From CAWJNF01 sp963844235 (GTDB taxonomy: Bacteria > Actinomycetota > Thermoleophilia > Gaiellales > Gaiellaceae): a stretch of DNA of 64,000 nucleotides. The translations under genes were made by a program, and so were the position numbers. The stretch covers positions 1,116,001 through 1,180,000 of the forward strand of contig CAWJNF010000004.1 in the NCBI GenBank assembly GCA_963844235.1, read 5' to 3'. Numbering within the stretch: position 1 is the stretch's first letter; each line of letters opens with the position of its first letter. The notes beneath the pieces are model-generated. The model saw only the letters and a list, made by a program, of their open reading frames with translations, was not told the DNA's origin and made no database searches. Below are positions 44,576 through 53,480 of this stretch, piece after piece.

Positions 44576-45834
44576 GCTCCGCAGTCCGCCAGCTGGGCGA
44601 CATCAACATCGCCGATCCCGGGGCGTACGAGCACGGGCTGCCTCACGACGCCTTCCGCGTCCTGCGCGACCACTCGCCCGTCCATTGGCATCCGTGGCCC
44701 GACAGGAGCAACGGCTTCTGGGCGATCACCCGCCACTCGGACATCGTCGTCATCTCCCGCGACCCGGATACGTACTCGTCCGCGGCGGAACACGTGCTCC
44801 TCGTCGATCTCGACCCGGACGCGCTCGAGGCGCGTCGCTCCCTCATCGAGACCGACCCGCCCGAGCACACTCGCCTGCGGCGCCTCGTCAGCGGGGCATT
44901 CACCCCTCGCAAGGTCGCCGAGTACGAGGTCGCGACGCGGCATATCGCGATAGGCCTCCTGGACACGCTCGCCGCCGAGGGCGGAGGCGACTTCGTCGAC
45001 CTGGTGGCCGCCCCGCTGCCGATCAACGTGATCGTCTCGATCCTCGGCATACCCACCGAGGACGCCCCCTTCATGGTCGAGCTGTCGAATCACCTCGTCG
45101 ACGGCACGTCGGGCGTCCCGCTCGACCCGACGGCGTACGGCAACACGACGCCGCTCGAGCTGCTCCCCTTCGACAGCCCGGCCTCGCATGCGCTCTTCGA
45201 GTACGGGCGCAAGATCGGTGAGGAACGGAGAGCCGATCCCCGCGACGACCTGATCACGCGCCTCGTGGCTACCGAGGTGAACGGCGAGTCGCTCACCGAC
45301 ACCGAGTACTGCAACTTCTTCCAGCTGCTCGTCTTCGCCGGGAACGAGACGACGCGCACCGCGATCTCGCAGGGGATGCTCGCGCTCATGGAGCACCCCG
45401 AAGAGCTCGACCGACTGCGGGCGAACCCGGCGCTGATGCCGACTGCTGTCGAGGAGATTCTGCGGTGGACGACACCGATCATGTACTTCCGGCGAACCGC
45501 GTTGCGCGACACCGAGATCGGCGACGTCGAGGTCAAGCGCGGCGACAAGGTCGTGATGTGGTACGCGTCGGGAAACTACGACGAGCGCGCGTTCGAGACG
45601 CCGCAGCGATTCGACGTCGGCCGGCAACCGAACGAGCACGTCACGTTCGGAGGCAGCGGGCCCCACTACTGCCTCGGCGCGTGGCTGGCACGGCTCGAGC
45701 TTCGCGTCCTGCTCGAGGAGATGCTCGCGCGGAGCGTGCGCGTCGAGCCGGCCGGCGACCCCATGCGGACCCGGTCGAACTTCGTCAACGGCCTTCAGAG
45801 GCTCCCAGTCAGGGTGGTGGCGGATGGCAACTGA
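44572..45834 (+). CDS. Cytochrome P450
   Basis: A bacterial class I P450 of about 420 residues. I-helix FAGNETTRTAIS, K-helix EEILR, and heme ligand motif FGGSGPHYCLG (Cys) are intact; DPPEHTRLRRLVSGAFTPRK is the C-helix region. No ATG, GTG or TTG is in frame at the expected place. The CTG at 44572 overlaps the previous stop as CTGA and is the likely coupled start. It is the third gene of the amine operon. A P450 here could oxidatively N- or O-demethylate a small substrate, with electrons from ferredoxins encoded elsewhere. Confidence 0.9.
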   Translation: MSSAVRQLGDINIADPGAYEHGLPHDAFRVLRDHSPVHWHPWPDRSNGFWAITRHSDIVVISRDPDTYSSAAEHVLLVDLDPDALEARRSLIETDPPEHTRLRRLVSGAFTPRKVAEYEVATRHIAIGLLDTLAAEGGGDFVDLVAAPLPINVIVSILGIPTEDAPFMVELSNHLVDGTSGVPLDPTAYGNTTPLELLPFDSPASHALFEYGRKIGEERRADPRDDLITRLVATEVNGESLTDTEYCNFFQLLVFAGNETTRTAISQGMLALMEHPEELDRLRANPALMPTAVEEILRWTTPIMYFRRTALRDTEIGDVEVKRGDKVVMWYASGNYDERAFETPQRFDVGRQPNEHVTFGGSGPHYCLGAWLARLELRVLLEEMLARSVRVEPAGDPMRTRSNFVNGLQRLPVRVVADGN

Positions 45835-46918
45835 TACGACCCCCGTTCAGCAGCTCCAGACCGAGCTCGGCGTCGAGTTCTACGAGTGGGACGGCTGGCC
45901 GTGGCCCTCGAGCTTCGGCGACGCGGTCGCCGAGTACCTCGCCGTCCGCAACGCCGTCGGCGTCGTCGACAGCTCGGGCCTGCGCAAGTGGGAGCTGCGT
46001 GGCCCCGACGCGGTGCGGGCGGCCGACCGCATCGTGACGCAGGACTGCTCCGCGATGCCCGTCGGCCGCGTCCACTACACGCCGGTCTGCGGAGACGACG
46101 GGATGATGCTCGACGACATCACCGTCTTCCGGCTGGCGGACGACCGGGTCATGCTCGTGTCCGGGCTGCTCGCGAGCGAGGCGCACTTCGCCCGGCCGAT
46201 CGGCGATCTCGACGTGGAGCTCGTGCCGCTCAGCAGCGAGCGCGCGAGCCTTCAGCTCCAGGGCCCGAGGTCCCGCGAGGTCCTCGCCGGCGTGACCGAT
46301 GTCGACCTCGGGCAGCTCGCGTACTTCCATTGCGCCGAGGGGGCCGTGGCGGGGCAGGACTGCATCGTCTCTCGCACCGGCTACAGCGGCGAGCTCGGGT
46401 ATGAGCTCTTCTCCTCACCGGAGGCAGCAGCCACGATCTGGAAGGCGCTCCTGGACGCGGGCGCGGAGCACGGCATCCGCCCGTACGGGCTCGAGGCGGC
46501 GGACTACCTCCGCGTCGAGTCGGGCCTCATCTTCGTGACGTTCGACTACATGCCGGGCGACTGGTCGCCGTTCGAGCTCGGCCTGGGCTGGGCGGTCAAG
46601 CTCGACAAGGGAGACCACGTGGGCAAGCAGGCGCTCGCAAGGCTCGCCGGGGAGAAGCCCCGCCGGCGTGTCACCGGTCTCGCCTTCGACGGCGACGAGG
46701 CTCCCGAGCCGGGCACCGTCGTCGAGCAGGACGGGGCGGAGGTGGGGGCCGTGACCGTCGCCGTCCGCAGCTCGCTCCTCGACCGCGTGCTCGCGCTGGC
46801 GCTGATCGACGGCGGCATCGCCGAGAAGCCGGGGACGCGGGTGGAAGTGGACGGCGCCGGCGCCGAGGTCGCAGCTATCCCGTTCCACGACCCGGAGCGG
46901 GCGAGGCCGCGCGTGTAG
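45824..46918 (+). CDS. GcvT-family aminomethyltransferase / THF-dependent demethylase
   Basis: A 364-residue GcvT-fold protein with YLAVRNAVGVVDSSGLRKWE, VSRTGYSGELGYELF and a C-terminal GcvT barrel domain, as in glycine cleavage T protein and THF-dependent demethylases. The folate-stacking and catalytic regions (VHYTPVCGDDGMMLDDI) are intact. ATG 45824 overlaps the P450 end by 11 bp. No gcvP/gcvH is nearby, so it is probably not glycine cleavage. It likely passes a methyl or methylene group from the amine substrate to tetrahydrofolate. Confidence 0.88.
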   Translation: MATDTTPVQQLQTELGVEFYEWDGWPWPSSFGDAVAEYLAVRNAVGVVDSSGLRKWELRGPDAVRAADRIVTQDCSAMPVGRVHYTPVCGDDGMMLDDITVFRLADDRVMLVSGLLASEAHFARPIGDLDVELVPLSSERASLQLQGPRSREVLAGVTDVDLGQLAYFHCAEGAVAGQDCIVSRTGYSGELGYELFSSPEAAATIWKALLDAGAEHGIRPYGLEAADYLRVESGLIFVTFDYMPGDWSPFELGLGWAVKLDKGDHVGKQALARLAGEKPRRRVTGLAFDGDEAPEPGTVVEQDGAEVGAVTVAVRSSLLDRVLALALIDGGIAEKPGTRVEVDGAGAEVAAIPFHDPERARPRV

Positions 46919-46992
46919 ACGGAGGATGCGCTCGGAGCACGAATAGGTGAGGACAGACGTGGAAACCGGACGAGGGAGAGGAGGAGGCTACC

Positions 46993-48455
46993 GTGGCTGA
47001 GACGACGATCGAGCAGCCGGAACTTCGGAAGACACTGCGCTGGCACGACGGTTTCATTCTCGCGATGGTCATCCCCGGGGCGCTGTTCGCGGGGCTCGGC
47101 TACACGATCGGTAGCGTCGGCGCCTGGGGCGCCCTCGCCCTGTGGGCCGGCTCGTGCCTCATCGGCGTGCTCATGAACTGGATCTACGCCGAGCTGGCGG
47201 CCATGTTCCCCGACAAGCCCGGCGGAATCGCGCTGTATGCGCACGAGGGTTGGCGCAAGTACTTCACGTTCATCGGCCCGATCGCGACGTTCGGGTACTG
47301 GTTCGCCTGGTCGAGCGTGCTGGCGATCTTCGGAACGACGATCGGCTACCTCGTGCAGGCGGAGTGGGCCGCCGGCGAGACGTGGACCGTCGACGCCGGC
47401 GCGGTGGACGTCGGCTTGCCGCACGTCATCGGCGCGATCTGCGTGATCCTCGTCTGGCTCGTCAACATCGCCGGCATCAAGCCCGCCATGTGGATGGGTC
47501 GGGCCACCGCGCTCCTCCTCATGATTCCGATCATCGTGCTGGGCATCATCGTCTACGCGACGGGCGACTGGAGCAGCGCGAATCTCACGTGGAATTCTCG
47601 GGCCCGTGGGGCGGCTGGAAGCTCGCGATCGTCTGGCTCTACATCATCGGCTGGACCGCGTACGGCATCGAGGTGGCGGCGAGCTTCGCTCCCGAGTACA
47701 AGAACACGAGGCGCGACACGTCCCTGGCGTTGAAGGCGGCCGGCCTGTTCACGCTGGGCGTGTACGTCATCGTCCCGCTGGGCACAGGCGGCATCGTGAC
47801 CATGGAGGAAGTCGCCGCGAACCCGATCGGCTTCTGGATCCCCGCGTTCGAGGAGGTCGTCGGAGGCGCGTCGGACCTCATGGTGGTGATCCTGATCGCC
47901 GCCTTCCTGCTCGCGATGAATGCCGCGACCGCCGACGGCGGCCGCGCGCTGTACGGCATCGCCCGGGATCACATGACGATCAAGCAGCTCTACCACCTCA
48001 ACAGCCGCGGCGTCCCGGCGCGGGCGATGACGATCGACATGATCGTCAACCTCGCGCTGATCTTCTTCGTCGCGACCCCGCTGGCAATCCTCGTCGCGGG
48101 CAACCTCGGCTACATGGCGGCACACTTCTTCGCGGTCGGGGCGTTCGTGCTCCTGCGCAAGGACCGCCCGAACTGGCCGCGGCCGATCAAGCTGCCCTCG
48201 TTCTGGATCCCGATCGCTGTCATCATCTGCGCCCTGAACGCACTGTTCATCGTGGTCGGCGCGTCGAGCGCGGGCCTGAGCGGCTACGGCGGCAAGAAGG
48301 AGCTCTGGATCGGAGTCGGCGTCCTACTCTTCTCGGTGGTGCTGTACGTGTACCGCCGGGTCGTTCAGGACCGCGCCCGGGTGCATCTCCGGGACGACTC
48401 GCCGACCCTGCCCGTGACCGAGGACGTGAGCGCGGCGGGCGTCGTCGCGAAGTGA
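46993..48455 (+). pseudogene. APC family amino acid/amine permease, one frame disruption
   Basis: An inner-membrane permease of the amino acid-polyamine-organocation superfamily, about 487 residues and 12 spans if restored. N-terminal GFILAMVIPGALFAGLGYTI, IYAELAAMFPDKPGGIALYA and the central IIGWTAYGIEVAASFAPEY are typical. GAGGAGG precedes the GTG start. The frame shifts by -1 near 47590-47595, between SSANLTW and FSGPWGGWKL, the only -1 change in the window. Its position in the operon argues for import of the amine substrate. Confidence 0.85.
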
Positions 48456-48502
48456 CGACGCGCTGGAGGAAACGGCGGTAGCGAGGACAGAGGAGGACGC
48501 AG

Positions 48503-50662
48503 ATGGCCCGCGATCCGAAGTACGACATCCTCTTCGAGCCGATCCAGGTCGGCCCGAAGACGCTGCCCAACCGGTTCTTCCAGGTTGCGCATTGCAACGG
48601 CGCCGGCTCGGACCGGCCGGGTTTTCAGGCCCACTTCCGGGCCATGAAGGCGGAGGGCGGCTGGGGCACCGTGTGCACCGAGTACTGCTCGATCGCCCCG
48701 GAGAGCGACGACACGCACCGGGTCAGCGCGAGGCTCTGGGACGACGGCGACGTCCGGAACCTGAGCCTGATGTGCGACATGCTCCACGAGCACGGCTCGC
48801 TCGCGGCGGTTGAGATCTGGCACGGGGGCCCCAACGCCTGCGGCCAGGAGAGCCGGGTGCCCGCGCGCGGCGCCTCGCAGATCGGAAGCCCCTTCGCGTT
48901 CATGCGCGCCTGCAAGGAGATGGACAGGGAGGACATCCGCGAGGTGCAGCAGCACTACGTCGACGCCTGCAAGCGGGCTCGCAGCGCCGGCTTCGACGTC
49001 CTCGTCATCTACTGCGCGCACACGGAGGCGCTGCTGCACCAGTTCCTGCTTCCGTTCTTCAACCACCGCACCGACGAGTACGGAGGGTCGCTCGAGAACC
49101 GCGCCCGCATGACGCGCGAGGTGCTCGAGCTCGTGCGTGAGGCGGTCGGCGACGACTGCGCCATCTCGGTGCGCTTCGGCGTCGACACCCTCGACCTCCC
49201 TCACGGCCTCGGGGACCGCGGCATCCGCCAGGAGGGCGAGGGCCTCCAGTTCATCGAGCTCATGGACGACCTCGTCGACCTGTGGGACATCAACGTCGGC
49301 AACGCGGTCGAGTGGGGCGAGGACGCTGCGCCGTCGCGCACGCATGCCGAGAACCACGAGCGTCCCTACGTCGACAAGGTCAAGCAGCACACGAGCAAGC
49401 CGGTCATCAACGTCGGCCGCTTCGTCAGCCCCGACACGATGGTCGAAGTCATCCGCAACGGGCAGTGCGACATCATCGGCGCCGCCCGTCCGTCGATCGC
49501 GGACCCGTTCCTGCCGAGGAAGATCGAGGAGGGACGCTTCGACGACATCCGCGAGTGCATCGGCTGCAACGCCTGCATATCCCGCTGGGAGATCGGGGGC
49601 CCGCCGCTCGTGTGCACGCAGAACGCGACGTCGGGCGAGGAGTTCCGGCGCGGCTGGCACCCGGAGAAGTTCACCCAGGCGTCCAACAGCGACAACGACG
49701 TGCTCGTCATCGGCGCGGGCCCGGCGGGCATGGAATGCGCCATGGTGCTCGGCAAGCGTGGGATGCGGCGTGTCCATCTCGTGGACGCGGGCCCGGACAT
49801 CGGGGGCCACATGCGCTGGGTGCCGCAGCTCCCCGGCCTCGGCGAGTGGGGCCGCGTCGTCAACTACCGACGGATCCAGCTCGACAAGCTGAAGAACGTC
49901 GAGGTCATCACGGGCACGGAGCTCGCGGCGAAGGACGTGCTCGAGTACGGCGCCGAGATCGTCGTCGCGGCGACGGGCTCGTCCTGGGCCACGGACGGCA
50001 TGTCGGGCATCACGAACGAGCCGATCCCCGGGGCCGACGCCTCGCTGCCGCACGTCGCCACGCCGGAGCAGGTCATGCTCGGCGACAAGGAGATCGGGCA
50101 GCGGGTCCTCGTCTACGACTGCGAGATGTACTACACCGGCATCGGCATGGCCGAGAAGCTCGTGCGGGAGGGAAAGGACGTCACGTACGTCACCCCCTTC
50201 GAGGCAATGGCGCCCTACACGGTCTACACGCTCGAGTTCCCGCGGCTCAACCGCCACCTGCGCCAGCTCGGCATCGACGTGGTCGTCGAGAATGTGGTCA
50301 CGGCGATCGAGCCGGGCAAGGCCCAGCTGGCCGAGGTCTGGACGGAGGAGGAGCACGACGTCGAGGTGGACACGGTCGTCCTCGTCACGCAGCGGGTGTC
50401 CGACGACGCCCTCTACCGCGAGCTGTCGGGCGACCCGGACGCTCTCGCCGCTGCGGGCATCGACGGCCTCTACCAGATCGGCGACTGCGTCCTGCCGTCG
50501 CTGATCGCCGAGGCCGTGTTCAGCGGTCACCGGCTCGCGCGCGAGATCGACTCGCCGAACCCGAGGGTGCCACTGCCCTACATCCGGGAGCGGCGGCTTC
50601 TGGGCGCGACAGAGGAGGACTACCAGCTGCGAAGCCCGGCGATCGCCGCCCTGGCTCGTTGA
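48503..50662 (+). CDS. Trimethylamine/dimethylamine dehydrogenase-like iron-sulfur flavoprotein
   Basis: A 719-residue OYE-plus-disulfide-reductase-type enzyme, strikingly close to trimethylamine dehydrogenase from its first residues (ARDPKYDILFEPIQVGPK). Conserved by alignment from memory: the FMN-linking Cys in QVAHCNGAGSDRPGFQ; aromatic-bowl Tyr in TEYCSIAPESDD, Trp in VDLWDINVG and Trp in ISRWEIGG; catalytic Tyr/His in IYCAHTE; and the 4Fe-4S motif Cys352, 355, 358 and 371. The nucleotide domain starts DNDVLVIGAGPAGMEC. AGAGGAGG precedes the ATG. It oxidatively demethylates a methylated amine, releasing formaldehyde. The bowl argues for a methylammonium-type substrate; N-methylproline (StcD-like) is an alternative. 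Confidence 0.93.
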   Translation: MARDPKYDILFEPIQVGPKTLPNRFFQVAHCNGAGSDRPGFQAHFRAMKAEGGWGTVCTEYCSIAPESDDTHRVSARLWDDGDVRNLSLMCDMLHEHGSLAAVEIWHGGPNACGQESRVPARGASQIGSPFAFMRACKEMDREDIREVQQHYVDACKRARSAGFDVLVIYCAHTEALLHQFLLPFFNHRTDEYGGSLENRARMTREVLELVREAVGDDCAISVRFGVDTLDLPHGLGDRGIRQEGEGLQFIELMDDLVDLWDINVGNAVEWGEDAAPSRTHAENHERPYVDKVKQHTSKPVINVGRFVSPDTMVEVIRNGQCDIIGAARPSIADPFLPRKIEEGRFDDIRECIGCNACISRWEIGGPPLVCTQNATSGEEFRRGWHPEKFTQASNSDNDVLVIGAGPAGMECAMVLGKRGMRRVHLVDAGPDIGGHMRWVPQLPGLGEWGRVVNYRRIQLDKLKNVEVITGTELAAKDVLEYGAEIVVAATGSSWATDGMSGITNEPIPGADASLPHVATPEQVMLGDKEIGQRVLVYDCEMYYTGIGMAEKLVREGKDVTYVTPFEAMAPYTVYTLEFPRLNRHLRQLGIDVVVENVVTAIEPGKAQLAEVWTEEEHDVEVDTVVLVTQRVSDDALYRELSGDPDALAAAGIDGLYQIGDCVLPSLIAEAVFSGHRLAREIDSPNPRVPLPYIRERRLLGATEEDYQLRSPAIAALAR

Positions 50663-50684
50663 TGCAGGGGCGCACAGGCGAAGC

Positions 50685-50879
50685 TAGTGCGGCCTCTACG
50701 TAACGGTTGACCGGTGGAGGCGCTCGACGCCTTGCACCGGTCGGGAAACGAGTGTAGGGGCGGGCCTTGGCCCGCCCGCGAACCGTGATACGAGGGCACC
50801 CGAGCTCGTTTCGGGCGGGCCAAGGCCCGCCCCTACAACTCCCGACGGTCTAGGTGCAACGTTCTGATAGGCCGCACTA
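50685..50879. repeat. MITE/REP-like palindromic element, copy B
   Basis: A 195-bp element whose ends read TAGTGCGGCCTCT... on the left and TAGTGCGGCCTATCAGAACG on the right (reverse-complemented), as in copy A at 4531-4659. It has two copies of the GGGCGGGCC-NN-GGCCCGCCC hairpin in opposite orientation (50758-50777 and 50813-50832). CTAG flanks it on both sides and may be the target duplication. It starts 22 bp after the trimethylamine-dehydrogenase-like stop. The remaining ~125 bp before the enoyl-CoA hydratase gene holds no convincing gene. Confidence 0.75.
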
Positions 50880-51005
50880 GATGATCGAGCACCCGATAAT
50901 GGCGCTCGTGGTCGGTCTCGTCACGGAGCAGCCCGCTGGGCTGGTGGCGGCGCAGCAGGTGGCCGTCGTCATCGTTCCCAGGCGAGCGGCGGCGGTACCG
51001 GATCG

Positions 51006-51797
51006 ATGACTTCTGACCCGGCCGTTCTGCTGTCGGTCGACGCGTGCGTGGCACGCCTCGTCCTAAACCGACCCGCCACGGGGAACGCCATGGATCCCTC
51101 CCTCGTGGCGGGCCTCCGCGAGCACACGCAGGAGATCGAGCAGCGTGACGACGTTCGCGCGGTCGTGGTCGCCGCGACCGGCAAGGCGTTCTGCGTCGGC
51201 GGAGATCTCCGCTACTTCGAGACCCAGGGCGACGAGGTGCAGGCGGCCGTGCATGCGCTTGCGAGCGACCTCCACGCTGTCATCGCGTCCCTCGTCCGCC
51301 TGGAGGCGCCGGTCATCGCGGCGGTCAACGGAGTGGTCGCGGGAGGCGGGCTGAGCCTCGTCTGCGCCGCCGACATCGCGATTGCGGCAGCCTCGGCGAC
51401 CTTCACGTCGGCCTACACGGCTGTCGGCCTCTCGCCCGACGGCGGGAGTACCTGGTTCCTCCCCCGCCTCGTCGGCACCCGCCGTGCAGCGGAGCTGATG
51501 CTCACCAACCCTCGGCTCGATGCTCAGAGTGCGGCGGATGCCGGCATCGTGACCCGTGTCGTGGCCGACGAGGAGCTCGAGGCGGAGGTCGAGCGCGTCG
51601 CTTCGCTGCTCGCTGCGGGGCCGACGCGTGCACACGCAGCAGTGAAGCGACTGCTCCGCGGCTCCGGCACCGCGACGCTGGACGCGCAGCTGGCCGACGA
51701 GGCTGCGACGATCGCCGAGCTCGCCGCCACCCATGACGGACGCGAGGGCGTGGCTGCGTTCCTCGCCAAGCGCCCTCCAGCGTTCGAGGGCCGCTGA
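51006..51797 (+). CDS. Enoyl-CoA hydratase/isomerase family protein
   Basis: A 263-residue crotonase-fold enzyme. Oxyanion-hole segments are GKAFCVGGDLRYFET and VVAGGGLSLVCAADIAIA. The active-site loop reads VGLSPDGGSTWFLPRLVG, with Asp where hydratases carry the second catalytic Glu, so isomerase-type chemistry is possible. ATG at 51006. It is isolated: repeat copy B upstream, a convergent ThDP gene downstream. No other CoA-metabolism gene is near, so its role in the island is unclear. Confidence 0.9.
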   Translation: MTSDPAVLLSVDACVARLVLNRPATGNAMDPSLVAGLREHTQEIEQRDDVRAVVVAATGKAFCVGGDLRYFETQGDEVQAAVHALASDLHAVIASLVRLEAPVIAAVNGVVAGGGLSLVCAADIAIAAASATFTSAYTAVGLSPDGGSTWFLPRLVGTRRAAELMLTNPRLDAQSAADAGIVTRVVADEELEAEVERVASLLAAGPTRAHAAVKRLLRGSGTATLDAQLADEAATIAELAATHDGREGVAAFLAKRPPAFEGR

Positions 51798-51814
51798 GCT
51801 CAGGGTTCCGGCCC

Positions 51815-53458
51815 CTACCAGAATGTCGAGAATGTCGGCTCTTCACGCGTGATCATCTCGACGAGCGCGGGCTGCCCCGAGGACGTCACCTCGAGGGCCT
51901 GCTGGAGCGCCGGGACGATCCGATCGGGCTCGGTCACCCGCTCGCTCCAGCCTCCGAGCGCCTCGGCGACCTGCGCGTAGTTCCCGCCCAGCGACTTCGC
52001 CGAGTAGCGGGACACCGCCTCGGGCATGTAGCGCTCGTAGTTGCCGAGTGCCGAGTTGTTCAGCAGCACCGTGAGGATCCCGATCCCGTAGCGGCTCGCG
52101 GTCTCGATGTCCACGCCGACCATGCCGAACGCACCGTCGCCCATGACGTTCACGACGGTCGCGGACGGCCGCGCGAGCTTCATGCCCATAGCCAGCCCGA
52201 GGGAGTAGCCGAGCTGCGTGGAGTGTCCCCAGCCCACGTACCCGCCCGGCGACCGTGCCTCGTAGAAGGCGGACAGCTGCTCGCGTGGGCTACCCGAGTC
52301 GTGGGTGATGATTGTGCTCTCCGAGTCCACGACGCTCATGAGGTCGCGGATGACCCGGTACGGGTTCAGCGGGGTCTCGTCCGACGTGAGCTTCGGCTGC
52401 CACGACGCCAGCCAATCCGACTTGAGCGCCGCGATCTCCTTCGCGGGATCCTCCCAGCCCGGCCTGACGCCGGCCCCGAGTCGCTCCGCGGCTGCCTGGT
52501 GCATGGCGGCGAGGACGAGCGCCGCGTCTCCCAGGACGATGTGCTCGACGCCGTAGTCCTTGTTCAGGTCCCGCTCGTCGAGGCAGCACTGGATGATCGG
52601 GCACCCGGGCCGAAGCGGCGGGAACATCCACCAGTTCGTCAGGCTGGAGCCGACCGCGAGGATGAGGTCGGCCTGCTCGAGGAAACGTGCGACCATGGCC
52701 GTCGCACTCACCGCGCCGGCTCCGAGGGCCAGCGCATGATCCTCGCGGAAGACGCTCTTCCCGCCCATCGTCGTCGCAACCGGCAGCCGCAGCTGCTCCG
52801 CGAACAGCTGCAGCTCGTCGTAGGCCCCGGATCGATGCACGCCTTGACCGGCGAGGAGCACAGGGCGACGAGCTTTGAGCAGCATGTCGACAGCCAGCTC
52901 GACGTCGGCCGGATCGGGGCCCGAGCGATGCCGCTTCACGGGCTGGTAGGCGAGGTCCCCCGCGAGCGGCGCGTCAGCCACGTCTGCCGGTAGCTCCAGG
53001 AGGACAGGCCCGGGCCGGCCCGTTCGCAGGGCTGTGAACGCACGCCGCATGAGCGTCGGAATGCGATCGGCAAGGTTTGCCTGCGCCGCCCACTTCGTCA
53101 CGCCTCGGTAGTTGGAGACGGCGTCGAACTCCGGCGGCACGGCCACGCGATCGAGGCCGGCCTGACCCGGCAGCAACAGCAGGGGCACCGAGTCCGCGTA
53201 GGCCTGAGCGACGCCCGAGAACGCGTTCTCGATCCCGGCGCCCTCCTGGACCGCGCAGACTCCGACTCGCCCCTGACCCGCCGCGCGACTGAAGCCGTCC
53301 GCCATGTTGATGACGACACGCTCGCTGCGTCCGATAATCGGCTTGATCCCCTCGAGCGCGCAGGCATCGACGAGCCGGCTGTCCGGGAAGCAGAAGAGAG
53401 CCTCCGTCCCCTCGGCCCTGAGGATCTTGGCGATAGCGTCCTTTCCTGTCACGTTCAC
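51815..53458 (-). CDS. Thiamine diphosphate-dependent enzyme (acetolactate synthase-like)
   Basis: A 547-residue ThDP enzyme with the usual three domains: the N-terminal PYR domain with activating Glu in SERVVINMADGFSRAA; a central domain (RPVLLAGQGVHRSGAYDELQ); and the C-terminal PP domain with GDGAFGMVGVDIETASRYGI...NN for Mg-ThDP. It lacks the typical ALS feedback small subunit. Members include sulfopyruvate- and phosphonopyruvate-decarboxylase-like and acetolactate-synthase-like enzymes. It lies 22 bp after the Ldh-family gene, which would supply its keto acid. Confidence 0.85.
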   Translation of the reverse strand: MNVTGKDAIAKILRAEGTEALFCFPDSRLVDACALEGIKPIIGRSERVVINMADGFSRAAGQGRVGVCAVQEGAGIENAFSGVAQAYADSVPLLLLPGQAGLDRVAVPPEFDAVSNYRGVTKWAAQANLADRIPTLMRRAFTALRTGRPGPVLLELPADVADAPLAGDLAYQPVKRHRSGPDPADVELAVDMLLKARRPVLLAGQGVHRSGAYDELQLFAEQLRLPVATTMGGKSVFREDHALALGAGAVSATAMVARFLEQADLILAVGSSLTNWWMFPPLRPGCPIIQCCLDERDLNKDYGVEHIVLGDAALVLAAMHQAAAERLGAGVRPGWEDPAKEIAALKSDWLASWQPKLTSDETPLNPYRVIRDLMSVVDSESTIITHDSGSPREQLSAFYEARSPGGYVGWGHSTQLGYSLGLAMGMKLARPSATVVNVMGDGAFGMVGVDIETASRYGIGILTVLLNNSALGNYERYMPEAVSRYSAKSLGGNYAQVAEALGGWSERVTEPDRIVPALQQALEVTSSGQPALVEMITREEPTFSTFW

Positions 53459-53480
53459 CCTTTCGCTGACCGTTGTCTGC

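Noticed and set aside
46919..46992. Glycine riboswitch upstream of the permease gene
   Set aside because: Purine-rich leader looked suggestive in this glycine/methyl context, but the conserved aptamer core segments are missing.
50833..51054. Minus-strand 73-residue frame and a 42-residue plus-strand frame between repeat copy B and the crotonase gene
   Set aside because: Neither has a ribosome site or a recognisable family; part of each lies inside the repeat. A protein-like stretch on the minus strand could be a decayed fragment but is too short to support.
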